Shown piece by piece: positions 13,201-28,200 of a DNA stretch of 64,000 nucleotides; within the stretch, counting starts at the first letter, position 1; each line of letters starts with the position of its first letter. The position numbers and the translations under genes are program-made. The notes below the pieces were generated by a model, which was not told the DNA's origin, searched no databases, and saw nothing but the letters and a program-made list of their open reading frames with translations. The DNA is from Trichostrongylus colubriformis (Eukaryota; Nematoda; Chromadorea; Rhabditida; Trichostrongylidae): positions 6,803,501-6,867,500 of the forward strand of contig OZ022256.1 of NCBI GenBank assembly GCA_963978905.1. The letters are read 5' to 3'.

Positions 13201-16200
13201 GAAAACATGGCGCCTTTAACTCGTCCGCATTGCTTCGCTTGCGACATGTTGCTGTGCGAAACCCTGACATAAGGGTACACACCCAGTAGTCAAGACACGG
13301 TGTCGCACGAAGTACCGGGGTGCCGTATGCACGGTATTTGCGCGGGAGTCGGAGCGAGAAGGAGTATCATTGGCAATTATATTAGTCGTTGTTAGTCAGC
13401 CTGGGCCTGGGCATGCGCTGGCCGACGTGTGCCACTGTTGTTTGTGGTCAGTGCTCCCTCTTCGGTTCTACTATCGCAGAGTATAAACGCGGCCAAAAGT
13501 GCCCCCTCCTCCTCCCTGCTCATCCTCAGTCCTCTATTGTGGTCGATGTCACAATTTTAGTATTACTCCAACGCTAATTCTTAGTGTAAGCTGTCTTCTA
13601 TGATCATTCACTGAAGCTAACTACAATTTGCCTGAAGTTCCGAAACACATACAAATATTCCACGATTAAGAGATCTGTACATTGTTGATAATTGTTTTCG
13701 GGCTCCGGTAAAGCTCGTCAATTAGCCAAAAAGTGAATAGGTGCCAGGCAAGCAATAAACAGTTTACGACGCATGTTATTGATGTTTACCAGTACGTTGT
13801 TTTTGTTGATCACTTTACGAGCGGCTACCACTAGTTGACCATGATTTGTGGGTGACAAGTGATATTGGTCGACACCTGAGTCTGTCTCATGAATTACTCC
13901 GAAAAATTCGGATTTGGGTCCCTTACCACATTTTGATTTTCATAGGACTATCTCGGAAAGACAGTCTTTGTTGCAAGCAGAATCTATGTCGCGTTCTTTC
14001 CCAGTTTCCTGCCCTCGATTCCCACATGAGACCATATTTGGCCGCTCTTCAGGAGGTAAAGCCAACCGGGCACATCTCTTACGTGCCTAAATGGCTTTTG
14101 TTCTTAACGACAGCTCTAGGGGTAATTTTGACAACTTGGGGTAAAATTCAGAATCGAGGCGGTCAGAAGTGTGAAGTTAGAGAAGGAACGTAATAAACAG
14201 TCGAAAACTTAAGAAATAGGAACCCTAAAACCCTAAGAAATAGGAACTCTGAAATCCTCTCTCTCTTCCCTCCATTCGCCCCTTTTGCATCACTAGCCGG
14301 TGGAGGTAGATGCAGACGGACGAGGGCTTGGTCAGCTGGTAGTGAACGTACATAATCTCTCCTTCGCGGAAACTCGCCTCATGGATGCGGGCAGCGTTCT
14401 CAACGCTGCGGGATTGAGATGATGACTCTGAAGTGTTTTTTCTGGGAGTTTCGTCACATGTTATCTGTTCACTGTGATGTTTGTTTTGAGAACATCTCTT
14501 CCCAGTTTTCACTTTCTCTTTCCCCCAGGCGGCGCTTTTGATCCCATACCTGCAAAGGCAAACAAAATACGCACAGATAACCTCACAATTGAAACGATAT
14601 AAGTTATGCCTCCCAAAAATTATTGCTGATGTTATAAAATTGTTACAGTTTCGACGGACGTCACTCGATCTCGTCGTGGTACACTCGCTCAATCGACGGT
14701 CACGTTCCTGTATAAGGTGAGCAGCACTGCTTACAGTCTTTCCTAAAAAGCTCGCAGATAGATAACAGGGCGCCGAGGCAGGTTTATTCTTTAAAGAATC
14801 GGGCACGGAAAATGACCCATATACATATTTATGTTGTATTTGCTCAAAAAGGGCCGCATGCAAAGTTTCACGCGAAAATATGTGAATCCGGCTTAGATAC
14901 AGCACCACTAAGTCTCGGCTGGATGGGCGGGGCCTCAGAGTATGGGCCCGCCCCGCCGTCCGCTGCGGTCGAAGACGCACGGTGGGAACAAAATGTCACG
15001 CAAATGGTCCTACTGTTGACCGCGGCGGAGGACGGGGCGGGTATTCACTCTGAGGCCCCGTCGTCTCGGCCATCCTTTGAGGGGTTGGATCTAAACCGGA
15101 TTCTCACTTTCTCGCTTGAAACTTGCATGCACGCTTATTAAGCAAGTACAACGTAAATATATTCAGTATAACAAAAAAAAACTCATTTTCCGTGCATGAT
15201 TCCTTCAACTTCACTCACCGCCCTGTTATCCGTACCGATAAAGCTGTTGTATTTGCTCTATAGCGGCAATGATGAGGAAACGTCATCCTGAATAAGGTCC
15301 CATGCGTGATGAAGCATAAATGGACTAATATAAATGATCACCACTAGTAGAACATGTGTAGAAAATGGTACATCAAACTCAGTTCAACTTTAAAGTCACT
15401 AAATTATCGAAAAAACGGATTTGGATGTGGACACTTAATTTTCTACGAAAATCGAAGCCTTCCTCAAACGCCCGCAGCTCTTCTAGGGTCTTCGCATCAC
15501 GAAACTTCGGTGGAGAGAAAACCGCTTCCAAATTTTAAAAATACAATAAAGCCACATCTGGGCAAACAAGTTTTCCGGCAGTGGGCGGGGCAGCCCGGAT
15601 ATAGGAGAGCTTACTCCGAGGCTTACCATGCGCCTTCAGGGCTCCTATATCATAATGCGTCATTTCTAAGGAAGGTGAGGAGAGAAAAGGGTGTCTGTGG
15701 TAGGTGAAAGGTGCACTTTCCGCTAGAAGTTATGAGAAGTACGAGAAAATGTCAAGAATGAACAAAGATTTGTCTATGCTAAGCGCGGCGTTCGCTTTAT
15801 AGGTCGCCTGCGGTAAAGTTTTGATGTGTGGTGCAGGCATTGAATTGCGAGAACACACCAGTATTCATATACTTAATTATGAGTGAATTCCACTGATTTC
15901 ACTTTTCCATTTCAGAACCAACTTGGCAGCCTTCTGGAGACGCTGTCATCGTCATCAGCTCATTTCATTCGATGTGTGGTACCGAACTATGAACGCGTGC
16001 CCAATAAGGTTGACGGACAGCTTGTGCTCAATCAGCTGAGGTGATTTTCGTTAAAAAATAATAAAATTTGTCTGATCTGCAAAAAGTCTAAATGTACAAT
16101 TTTTAGTTTTCAAAATATGACGCTGCGGGGCTGCGCGGTGAACAGGTGGGAGAGGCCGCGTCGCAGCCGCTCGCGTAAAAGAGGGATCACTACGGAGAAT

Positions 16201-19200
16201 AAATGGCCTCGTGTTTTTCAGGTGTAACGGTGTTTTGGAAGGAATCCGCATCTGTCGTGAAGGTTATCCATCACGTCTTCCATTTGCTGACTTCGTTCAG
16301 CGATACCGTATGTTCTCCAGGGAAGCGCTTCCGAATGGTATGATAATCATTCACCTTAATTTTTGTATTTCGATCATTATCGATTGATCGTTCAATTTTC
16401 ACGCTTACCGCGAAACTGTAGATGTTCCAGGTAAAGGTGCAGATGAAATCTGTTTGGCAGCTGGCATTAATTCACTCCGCTATCAAATTGGCAAAACAAA
16501 AATCTTCTGCAAAATTGGAGTCATTTCGGAGGTAATCTCTGATTCTTTCAAACATCGATTTCTAGGGACATCAATAAACATCGGTTGTTGTCGTTCAGCT
16601 AGAAGCTAAACGAAGAGAGCACATCAATGGCGTCATCACCAATTTACAAGCACGTATTCGCTGGATTCATATGCAGAAGGATTGCCAACTGAGGAAAAAA
16701 CGATCGTTAGTCGGCTTTTTTTTTAGTTCCACCTTCAAAAAAATAAAATATATGGACAATTAAACAAATAAACGAATAATTAGTTAGTTAATAATAATAA
16801 ACAGGCCACAATTCGATTTTCCAGAGTCGCCATTTGTACGATACAGAACAATGTCCGTGCGTTTGCTGAACTTGCCGATTGGCCATGGTACCGTATCTTC
16901 AACCTTGTTCGCCCACTCATCCCAAAGGTAGGTCACGCCATCATCATTAGGTCGCAGTTATATTCTGCGACGCAAACACCGCAACGCACCCACAACGCGC
17001 TGATCGTGATGAGGTCGCGTTCATACTCTGCGCACCGACGCCGTCGCCGCAGAAGACGGCGTCAATAGATAATGCGCACCGTTTGCGAAACGCTCGACCC
17101 AACCACACCGTATGGTGATCGTGGCGAGAGCCTACGATTTCGATTTTGAATCTTGGCATAGTGCCGTACGATGCCATATCCGAATTTGAATTCCTGGGCT
17201 CTCGCCACGATCACCATACTGGAGTGTGGTTGGGTCGAGCGTTCTACAAACTGTGCCCATTATCTATTGACGCCGCCGCCTGCGGCAGACAGGTTGCGTA
17301 AGTTTGACGCCGGCACCGGCGGCGACGGCGTCGGTGCGCAAAGTATGAACGCGGCCTGAGCCGGCATTTATACCCTGCGACAGTGTGCGACAGGGGTGGG
17401 GCGCTCACAGGCCCTAAAGCGAACTTGTGATGGCGGAAACGTACAGACGACGGAGGAACACCCTGGCGTTGGTAGCGCAGAGTATGAAGGCAGCTCAATG
17501 CTCTCGGTCGACTACCAGCCCACAATCAGTACTGGAATTGATCTCGAAAGAGTGCGTAGCAAAAATCACAGCTGATTGGCGATTTCTGCTGCGCACAGTT
17601 TCGCGATCAGTCCCAGTGCTGCTGCGATCCCTTGTCGGGTAAGAGTGTAGCCTTAGTTTGCCTACGAAGTAAGCTTCAGTAAAGACTACGATGAGCACTG
17701 CAAACAGCCAAAATGCTGTTTTGTTTAGGAGAGAGACAAGGAACGAATTCAAGAACTGGAACTGGAAAACGAAAAGCTGCGCACTGAGAATGAAGAACTT
17801 CGCCATGAGCTTCTTAAAACGTCGGCGGTAAGTGGAACATATTTCCTCCTCGAGAAGCGGTTTTCATTTGTCTTGACGGCTGATTGAATTCGAAGACATA
17901 TTCTTCCTTCTTTTCTCAGAGTTGCGACGTTCTCCGTGTCAAAGTCGAAGAAGCTGAACAAGCAGCTGAAGAAGCTCGTCGAATTACCGAAAGGGTAAAC
18001 TGATCTGTTCCATTACATCATTGTCTTGAAAAATTCTAAAAAATGCTCAAGTCTAAGAATGGTATCACGTCCTGTATTTTTCAGGAAGTCGCAGAGAAAA
18101 ACAAAGAAATTCAAAAAGTTCGTCATGAAATGCAGCAAAATGAGGACGTGTTTGATTTGTTGGAGAAGAAATACAATGAACAACATCAGAAGGTCATGGT
18201 AAGTGAACCCTACCTCGCTCTAAATTCTGCACCTGATCTGAAAAGGCCGGTGGGACACGTTGTACCTGCACAACACGCTAAAGCATGGTTGAAAATGTAG
18301 CCAACTCAGTATCGGAATTGATGGTACCCTTGGCCAAGGCCTAAGCCAAAAGAGGACTGCGACGAGGGAGTTTGATGTCAGCCAGAGGAAGAGGGTGCAA
18401 ACAAAAACAGAAGAACGCACGCAATGGTAATCCCTGAGTGATGCGTCAGGACACTTGAAATGGGTCAGTGCGCCATGCGAATTGCGTCATGGCGAGACAA
18501 TGTCACGCTGGCACCGTTGAAATTGGCAGAATTGTCACCGCGTATTCGCGTAACTTGACCCAATTCGAGAGTTCTGACACACAAATACTTAAGGGGGGCA
18601 TTTCATTTTTATCTAAATTTGGTAAGAAAACGTCCCATCACTCCTAGTATGTATGACCGCATCTTTGCTGCATGTATGGGGCTCGCAATAGGAAGAAATT
18701 CAATTTGAAGGCCGTTTGCGCCTATTTTTATTAATTTATTCATTGATGGACATGCCGGGTGCATGTGAATAATATGTGAATAATATGATTTTGTTAAGAA
18801 AATGAACGAGTCGTTGAGAGAATATGAGCGAAAACTGGATCAAGTGGATATGGAGAAGGAAGAGCTAGAAAAAGATCTGAAAAGGGTAAATTTACAGCTT
18901 ATTCATATCAGAATTTCCTCAATTTTATGTGTGTTCAGATGCGCGATATGTTCGAAAAGGAGAAGGCGTTCAGAGAAGCGAAGGAAAGGGAATGTGAAAA
19001 GCATGAGACACAAATAGCTGAGTTGAATGCTCGTTTAAACAGGTGCATGGAGGAGTTGGAACAGGCGAAAGAGAAATTGTCAAAGTGCGTTCATTTCCCA
19101 TACTAAAGCAATAGACTCGTCAAAATATTATATTCTCAGAGCGGAAACGGAAATTGAAGAAGAGAAATCGCGTGCCCAACGACAAATGGATGCTGTGGCC

Positions 19201-22200
19201 GAGCTTCAGAGAACTATATCGGACCTTAATGTCAGTATTTTGGAATGTCTATCAAATACCAGGCCTTGCATCTGAACTACTGAAGTCGTAGATTAAATTA
19301 GTAAACTTCAGGCTCGACTGGGAAGTCATGATGCGGTATTGCTGGAAGAAAGAAATCTTCGTAGGAAAATAGAACGAGATCACGACCGGACTAAAGACGA
19401 TTACGCACACACACAAGGGTTACTAGCAAAACTCCAGCAAAAATATGACGTTATGGTGAGTTGTGGCTGTGTGATGTGGGGTCATAAAGGGTTTGATTAC
19501 TTTCTGTTGATGTTCTGGCGCGTCTCATGTACGCATAAATAAATAAATAAATAAAATTACACCACCACCCCCCCCCCTCCTTTGCTGCGCGCTCACTGTA
19601 CCGTACACCTTGGAATCTGTTCCCCATTCAAACCCCACGACCTTGCATCCCTTCTTGTCTCTTACAAGAAGGATAACTTAGATCGCATGTAGTCCCACAG
19701 CTCCTACCAGAAAACAACGACCTCATTACGTCCATTGGAAAGATATAAAAAGAATCTACAGCTTCTTTGCTCTTGTTTTTGTTTTTCATTCATTTGATTA
19801 CTTATCCATTTATTTATCTATTTAATACACCAAAGCTGATGCGCATAAGAGTCGTTCAAAATTCTTGGGAGTAAAGAACGTGACTTAGTGAAAAATGTAG
19901 TATGAAAAAATCAATGAAAATGAAGTTCTAAAATCAAAAAACTGGAGAAACGGACATTTGAAAACAGCTCTCCAATGCCTAGCCTTCAGATCCTACGGAT
20001 TAACCGGTGATGAAGCCGGCTCTTTTTACGGAATACCGAACGTCTCCTAACGGAAGGCCTCCTAACGGGATCCTTATCTCACATTCGGACGCTTTCAAGA
20101 CATACGATTTACTCTCACATTTACCCTCTTGCTCTTGCTTCGAGGTTAAGGGTGGGTGTCGATTTGTCGAACTTCTGCGCGACCGCCCGGGGCGAAAAGC
20201 CCCGCGAATGCGAGTCGTTTGCAGTTCCGCTCAAGACGCAATGGGCTGGTACCGTAACAGCGCGGGCGGTTATTTGCTTATGTTCTTATGTTACTGAAAG
20301 AACTGAAATATTGAAGACAATTCAAATGTTATTGTTCTCTCTTAATCTGCAGTGAGTGATCCATAGAAGTTTATTCAGGAGCATTAACGGTTGACGAAAC
20401 CTGTCAAGATAACACAACAATCAGCAACAACCTCAAGTACAACATAAGCAGTGATAGCTATGCCCTTATAGCTTTAAAGGACGATGGAGAGCACATATTG
20501 CAGTTTTAGGAAACTCTATTCACAACATATTGCTAAAAATAAGTGTAATATTTGAAAAAGCAGAATTCCAAACGACTCGCACTGAAGGCGCCGCGAGTGC
20601 GACGCCGCGAAGCGAAATTTCGACCAATCGACCCCCACCCTGGGGTTAGGGATGGCGCTGGTTGGCGCGGCGCTAAAAGAGCTCACCTCGTGCGAGTCCG
20701 CCAACAGTCGTGTTTGTGATATCTCAGTAAGCTAACGTTTCCAAGAGGAATTCGATTGCACGAGTATGAAATGCAGAAACCAACCGATACGGCATGGCGT
20801 ACGCCACATTCGGGGCATTTCGTGGAGCAGTGAGAAATCACAGCCCGAAAAACGTACGGCGCGATGCACCATCAGCGCCTGTCACACCGCGAGGGACACC
20901 TGGCTTAAAGCTAAAGGAACCTTATCCGGAAGTGAACATCAATACAAATGCAAACTCAATTCTGTAATATTTAGGCCATGTTGTCTTGTTTTCCTCCAGT
21001 CCAACTCATATGCAACTATTTATGCTTGTGATCACATAAAGTGGTGTTGTTTAGAAAGAGGAATGTCGACGAAAAGATCAAGAAATCAGCCGATTAGAGA
21101 AGAAGCTCGAAGACAAGGATGTTGTCATGAACGACTGCTTACGTGAACTCAAAGAACAACATAAAACCCGAGTCACTGAGTTAGAGGAGCGTGTTGCCGA
21201 TATGAAAAAGAAGATCGCAAAGTCAGTATGTTCACGAAAATACAGTAAGATGCATTTGTCTAATGTATGGCAGCAGCTCGCGTTCACATATGGTACTGTC
21301 AATACTGATGCAGAGTAGAAAAGGGAGCCTAAGGCCGTCTTCATACTCTATCTCTGTTTGCATTGGCTCAACGCAGGTCCTCTGATCACTATTTGAAGAC
21401 GCATCTATTTCATTTATACTTGGATTTTTGACATGCCCGAGCAGGATGTGCATCAGGCGTGCACCTTCGATAGGGGCGAGCGAGGTGAGGTCGTCGTATG
21501 TATGCACGCACATAATATATAGGTGGGTCCTAACGCGTTTTTGCCTAGATTCAGGAGCGAGACGAGAGAATCGCTTTGACCGTCACTACGTACGGGGGTG
21601 TATATCACTAGGACAGAAACGTCGCATGGCCGTGTTCGGCACGCGAAGGGATGTGCGAGCTATGCGCGCCGTATTAGTTGAGTCCTGAAGCGATTACGCC
21701 TAGAATGAGGCGCAGAGCACCGTCATCGCTTCAAGACCCATCCAATACGGCGCGCATTGCTCACACCATCCCGTCGTGTGCCGAACACGGCCACGCGACG
21801 TTTCTGTCCTAATGATATACACCCCTACGTACGGTGCCCTAGCTCGCACGCATCGCACGTTATGCTGTTGATAAAGGCACATTTCGCGATGATCAGATGG
21901 GTCGACCTCCCTTCCGGAACAGTGGTTCCTTGGGTCAAACTGCATTTTTCTTCGCGTCGCCCCATTGCTCTCGACGCCACCCACTTGAGCTCCATTATTG
22001 GTCAACTGAGCAAAATGGGTGGGGTCGGAGTGGGTTCGAGCAGATGTGGCGCCGTGAACGGAAAAAGGTGCAACCTGACTAATTACCCAGTATCTACTGT
22101 TCCATGAAGGTATATCGACTCATCCGATTATCGCGAAGTGTGTCTTTAAGTATGCTGTGTCAGTCGCGCTTTCGGCCGGTTTCCTGCCACGGAGTATGAA

Positions 22201-25200
22201 TACAGCTCAAGCGACGGTATTGGTGGTTATTCGTGGCAACACGGATTTTCTTGGCTTACATCCCTTGCTACGACTGAAACTGGGTTTCAAGTTTTGTTCC
22301 TCTCCTTCGCAACCGTTTGCCTAAGCACAGTCGCGGCATTTGACTACCACCTAAAAAAGTTAAAACCTCCATGAAATTGTTGTTACAGTAAGTGTTGTCA
22401 ATTTTGTGAAACTTCAGGCTTGAATCCGAGAACAATGTTCAAAAGATGAAGTTGGAGACTTCAATAGAACGCGAGTCATCAGTGGATTCCGATTACGGTA
22501 CGTGTGAATAACATCGCGTACAACCTCATAACGTTTGTTCCACAGACTTAGAGGATTTGCTAGGCAATATTCAATTTTCACGTCACAAATAGCTTTTGGA
22601 GATACTTGCTTGATGGTTTTGCTGCTAATCACCAATGCATACTAATATTTGTATTATTTCTGCTGCCGAGACTTGTCATGAGTAAAACCCCAATGAGTTT
22701 GTCAAATTCCAATTAAGGTACCCATAGAGGGGTTAGGAAGGAAAGCGTATTCTCTGTAAACGAACCTTTGAGCCCAGAAGAGATCATGTGTAGCGAAAGC
22801 TGCGTTGAAACGCACTCCGTTGGGGCGCAATAGTAATCCCTGCGCCTTGAGCTGCACCGCGAGCTCAGCGTTGTCCTAAGTAGCCAGTGGCCGAGATGTC
22901 TGCTGACAGGGGCACAGGAAGTATTCGGGCTGAACCATTGTCATTTGATGTCGTGTAAGGCGATTTTACAGAAATATGGGCGTTTGAAGCCAATGACAAG
23001 CGAGTGAAATGATGAAAGGCAGAATAAACGAAAGGATAAGAGGAGGGGAATCATGTCTGAAAATTATGCAGTTAAAATGAAACACCTGAATTGCACCTCA
23101 ACATCTAGGACAGGATGTGTGTGCAACTGCGGCAAACTGAAGTCATCCAGACTATAATATGTGTTTCACCGTAGGCTCAGACAGTCTCCTTCCTATGTCT
23201 CCATAGTGGAACCGCAGTTGAGCAAACCTGCCCTTTAACCTAAATGACAGCTTCAGTTCTGAGTTTTCTACAATAAAATGAAAGGAAATATCTGTCGGGC
23301 AAGCAGCTACCAGCAAATTTTGCGATTGCGTTTGAAATTTTATTTTAAGGACGCAGTAGCTCCGGTCGATTGTCAAACACCGGCCGACAGTATTCACTTA
23401 TGTCTCTGAATTCTTTCACATCCATTCGAACGTTAAATAACCGAAGAATGACGGACTCCGATATGAGCAGTTCCTTATATTCAACGCATTCATCGCGGTA
23501 AGCTATTTTGGTTTTCTGATTGTTGTGTTCAGTACATCTTCATTCGGTGCAGGTGATGTAGGGACAGGTGGCGCGCACTCCACCTCTCAGGGTGCGTGGG
23601 TCAAATCCCACATCAATGCCCCCTAGGCCAGCCAAGCCTTCCATCCTTCCGGTATAAGTGAATTGCTACCAGAATCGTCTGGGAGGATAAAAGCAGTGAC
23701 TTGTGCATAAGTTTGTCCCCGCAAGTCATTGTATAGGTCAAATCGCGTTCACCTGCCACTACGATTCTGAATGGATCCAGAATGCGCGGCGAATCCCAGC
23801 AAGGGGTTGATCAATTCACGAAACTTTATTTTCTTTATCCATTGTATCTTCACTCAGAGAAATTACACTAATAGCTTTATGCTGAGCTCCAAGTCACACG
23901 AGCTTTTTCGATTAGAAGTCTGCTTGTAGTTACCGTAGTATTAGTCCACGTAGTGTAACAAGCTTTAGTATCAATCATTCTGTGTCACAACTAATTCTGA
24001 AGCGTTTACAGGCGACGAGGTGACTATGACACTCCGTGTTGTCCCCTCACACGTGCACCATCCACAAGCAGCATACTCGAAAAGGACAGGAGAATAAGTG
24101 ATCTCGAGAGACAGCTCAACCAGGTAAGCTTTAGTGGATTTTTCTGTGCTAATTTTCAGCTTCTGTGGCCCACTGATAGAACGCCAGTCAATGTCTAGTA
24201 CTTGTCGACCCTCGTCGCAAGGGGAGGGCCATTTGTAAAAAATGCAGGCCACAATGCGTATGCGCCTTGCTGCTTCCGTTTGAATTCTCCGTACACATTG
24301 AGCCGCAGGGGTTGCGAGCTTCAGCTCTTTTGACACAGTTCGAGTGTCCTGACTTACACACGGGCATATGTTTGTACTTGAGTTCGTAAGAGGATATATT
24401 TCAATTTTTTGATTTTCTGTGTGACATTTTTTCCCAACTATTGATCGATGTCCAGACTCCGTTGCCCTTATCATCACAACGAGTTGAATTAGCTATGATG
24501 GTTTCTATAACCGTCCCTGGTCCTCTGTAAAAAATCGGTCTCTGATGACTTTAAGGCTTTATAAGACACAGTAATGAGTGATTGATTAATAATAGAAGTC
24601 CTATCAATAAAACGCGAACGGAAACTGGTAACCTCTTGAAAGTTCTCTATTTCAGTCGCACACTGAGCAACAACTGATGAAGAGAGAATTGGAAGTTTAC
24701 AAAGGCAGCCTTGCATCAATTGAATTGGTGAGTACCGTCTTATCCACGCAGTCTTTGACTCTTTTTCAGTTTTGTAATCTTTTCAAAGCAATTTAATTAC
24801 CATCGGAATATCACATAAGTTCCGGAATAATTTGGAGGGTCATGTTTGCTTCTAGACGCTTTTGATTAGTTGAGCTGATAAAAGGGGGATGCACAAGTGC
24901 ATTCAGCGACATTAAATGCATTACGCGACGTTGCGCAACGGCATGCCGAAGTGGTATCGCTGGCGCCTGTCGTGCTATGTCGTGCGCGACAGGATGAGTT
25001 ACGAGGCAGTAGAGCCTGTCGCCCTGACCTGATGGTTCCAGTGACCGACACCAGCAAGCTTTGCAGTGCTTCAAATGCCGAATTTGTAGGAAAAAGAATC
25101 ACTGGTTCGACAAAACCTTAACGCGAACTCAACATTAGAGGAATTGCGTCGTCAGTTGGCCGCCGCGGAGTCGGCTGCTGACGGACTCGCAGAGAGACTA

Positions 25201-28200
25201 CGTCGCGCACAGACAGATGCAGACAGCTGGAAGCGAAAACATGAGGAGGCAGTACAGGAGGCAAAGAACGACATTCTTCATGAAAGGTGCGCCGGTTCAG
25301 TTTTGATAAACATGCCGGCAAAAGCTCAAAAAATCCTCCAGGAATTTCTAAAAAAAATCACTCTACTAGGTACGGTACATGAATAGAAACACGAAAAAAA
25401 ACTGAGAAACTAGTCATGTATAAAGCCCAAGTCGAAAAACCGGAAAGAGAAAAAGTCGTTTGAATTCCCGCCGAGCAACAATTGAACACGTCAACGGGCA
25501 GAGCGCAGTTCAAATTTTTGCGCCCAGTCGTAGCCTCTAGCGTCTCTTTAGTGACTCTGAGTCAGCTGGATTTTTGTTTTACTGCGTGAAACTTTGCATG
25601 TGATCCTTAGTAAGCAAATGAAACACAAGTACATGAGTAATAGGAGAACTTGAATTTTCCTTTAATCTTACAAATCGCAAGTCTAATTGTACAGGAAGCG
25701 TGCGGCAGATAAGATCGCAGCCTGTCAGCATGAAAACGCTTTGCGAAACGCCAGACGAGGAGAGAATGATGCGGAACGTGAGCGTCTCCGTGATGAATTA
25801 GCTCACGTGCAGGTGGAATTAGACAGAGCAGTGGCGACGATCCGTCAGCTCGAAGGAAATGTTCAGTCTCAGGTCAGTTTTAGCAGTTTAATGAGAACCA
25901 CTTTCGGCTACGCGATGTTCCTCGCGCGCGACAATAGCACTTGTGAGGAGCGGGCTACGCACAGTATAAACTGAACCGGAGTAGCGAGAAACGCAGAAAT
26001 TTCTTAGCAAAGATAGCGTACGACTATATTGAATTCCCACTTTTGGTCTCATTCACTGGTGCGACTTGCTAGTTATACCTATAAATTTGAGGTGCGGCTC
26101 AATATTCGTCTCCTGCCTTTTGCCCATTTTCTGATGTATGGCGCAGTCTAGTGTGACTTGTTCGAAGTCCTGCAATGCTATGTTGAAGATTCCTGTGTAC
26201 TCGGTTTCCCACAAAGTAAACCATTCTGCCCTGACCGTACTGTACCCCCCGACAATCATCGTATCTACCCACGCTCAGCGCTGACACCTATGCGACGTCA
26301 ACACCGCAGAATGCTGCGACTGTACTAAGTAGTCTTTTATGTTAGTACCTAATGCTATCATAACGATAGCATGGTCCTTAGAGTGTTAGTCCGGAATCGA
26401 TTAGGCCGCGTTCCTACTTTGCGCACCGACGCCGTCGCCGCCGGTGCCGGTGTCGGTGCGCACAGTATGAACACGGCCTTATTTTCCCCTACATCGAGCA
26501 GCCGTTTACTTGAAGAAACATACAGACAGGCAAACCGACGCACAAAGTAAGTGATTTATTTAATAGAAGGATATTCTGATGCATCAAGGACTGACTTGAC
26601 CCCTATACTCATCGTGCTGCCAATCTAGTGCAGACTTTGTTTAATGCAGTGAAAACGTCGCCAAGTGAGAATGCAGCCTCACATGATGCATAAATATCGG
26701 AATGTTACTTAACTAAGAGACCATTGGTGTACGGTACTTCCTTGCGGGGGAGGTCTCGCTGTTCTTACGAAGAATGCGATAAGTGGCGATGAAAAAAGAT
26801 TTAAATCAACGTGATATATCTATTGATGCAAGTGGTACTTTCAGGAGGCCTTGGGTGGTACATTGGAAGCTCAATATCGTAATGCGCTGATGGAATTGGA
26901 AACGACAAGAGACGAGAACTGTGCACTGAAGGCCAAGATACGTCGGCAGTACAAGCAAATAGAATTGCTGACACGTAAGTATTTCTCGACCGTGTACCAT
27001 TTATACTACTTGCTGAACTTTGAATTGCTATATGTCATAGAGCCGCTGTAATCCTAAAATTTGCATATGCTTCGAGTAAAAGACACAGCACCTGCGAGAG
27101 AGCGCAAGATGTGGGAATATGTGGCTATCGCGACCGATTGACGTCGTAGTACCGATTGATTTCCTCCGTAGAAGGCAACGCACATGAGTAAAATCTCGAG
27201 CAGACTTTTCTTGATCGGCCTCCGTATTTACTCTACGGCACAGGCGGTGACTGCGGCAATCGACGCCGCACCGGGTGCTGCTGAGTATGAAGGCGATCTT
27301 ACGCGAGCTTTTTCGCTTTGTGCGGGTAATGAATACACCTTGGATATGCCTGATTATGCTAAGTGTTGTTTTTGATGTGGAAAATCTGAAGTGGTATCTA
27401 TGACGTGTATGCTACTCAACGTACATTTCACAACAATTTTGTGGGGGTCACATAGAAGTTTCGATTTTTTGTATTGTGCGAGATCTCAAAGGCATTTGAA
27501 GGGAGAGGCAGACAGAAAAGATGAGAGAGAGGTGAACAACGATGCACAAACCAATCACATCGGGGAGGGAGGTAGGAGACGCAATCGGTGGGCGCGGTCA
27601 AACTTCATAGGCACCTAGCGCCCCAGTACCTCACTTTTAAGTCTCGAAAAATGTTCAAAGGCACAAGGAGGGGAGCAAGGAATGAAAGCATATCTGGAAG
27701 CATTGTTGTTCGTAAACGATCACTCCAGTCCGGAGAGTTAATGTTTAGCGATCCTCGCGTGGAAAAACTCGCTCTGAGGCGCTATGACCGCATTCATACT
27801 TTGCGCACCGGCGGCACTCTGGTGGCACGCTCCGTTTGCAAAACGCTCGATTAACCACACTACATATGATGAAGATGATGAGCCTAACTATGCATGATGA
27901 TCGTGGCGAAAGCCCACGAATTCGAATTTCTAGACATAGTGCCAAAGTATGGCAAGATTCGAATTCGAATTCGTGAGCTCTCGCCCCGATATCACACTAT
28001 AGTGTGGTTATCTCGAGCGTCTTAGGCCGCTTCCATACTTTGCGCACCGACGCCGTCACGCGCGTACCTGCGTCACGCGCGTGCCTGCGTCACGCGCGTG
28101 ACGGCGTCGGTGCGCAAAGTATGGAAGCGGCCTTACAAACGGAGCGCGCCACCAGTTCGCTGTAGACGGTGCAGGGCATATGATTTTGTCGGTGCCGGCG

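Noticed and set aside
14225..14980. Minus-strand frame of 251 codons
   Set aside because: Covers intronic sequence and half of an inverted-repeat element. No recognisable domain, biased composition.
26484..26548. Possible extra myosin exon ([20 protein letters not shown] donor)
   Set aside because: It ends in phase 2, whereas the next exon at 26845 needs phase 0, and no acceptor fits the preceding phase. It directly abuts a palindrome end.
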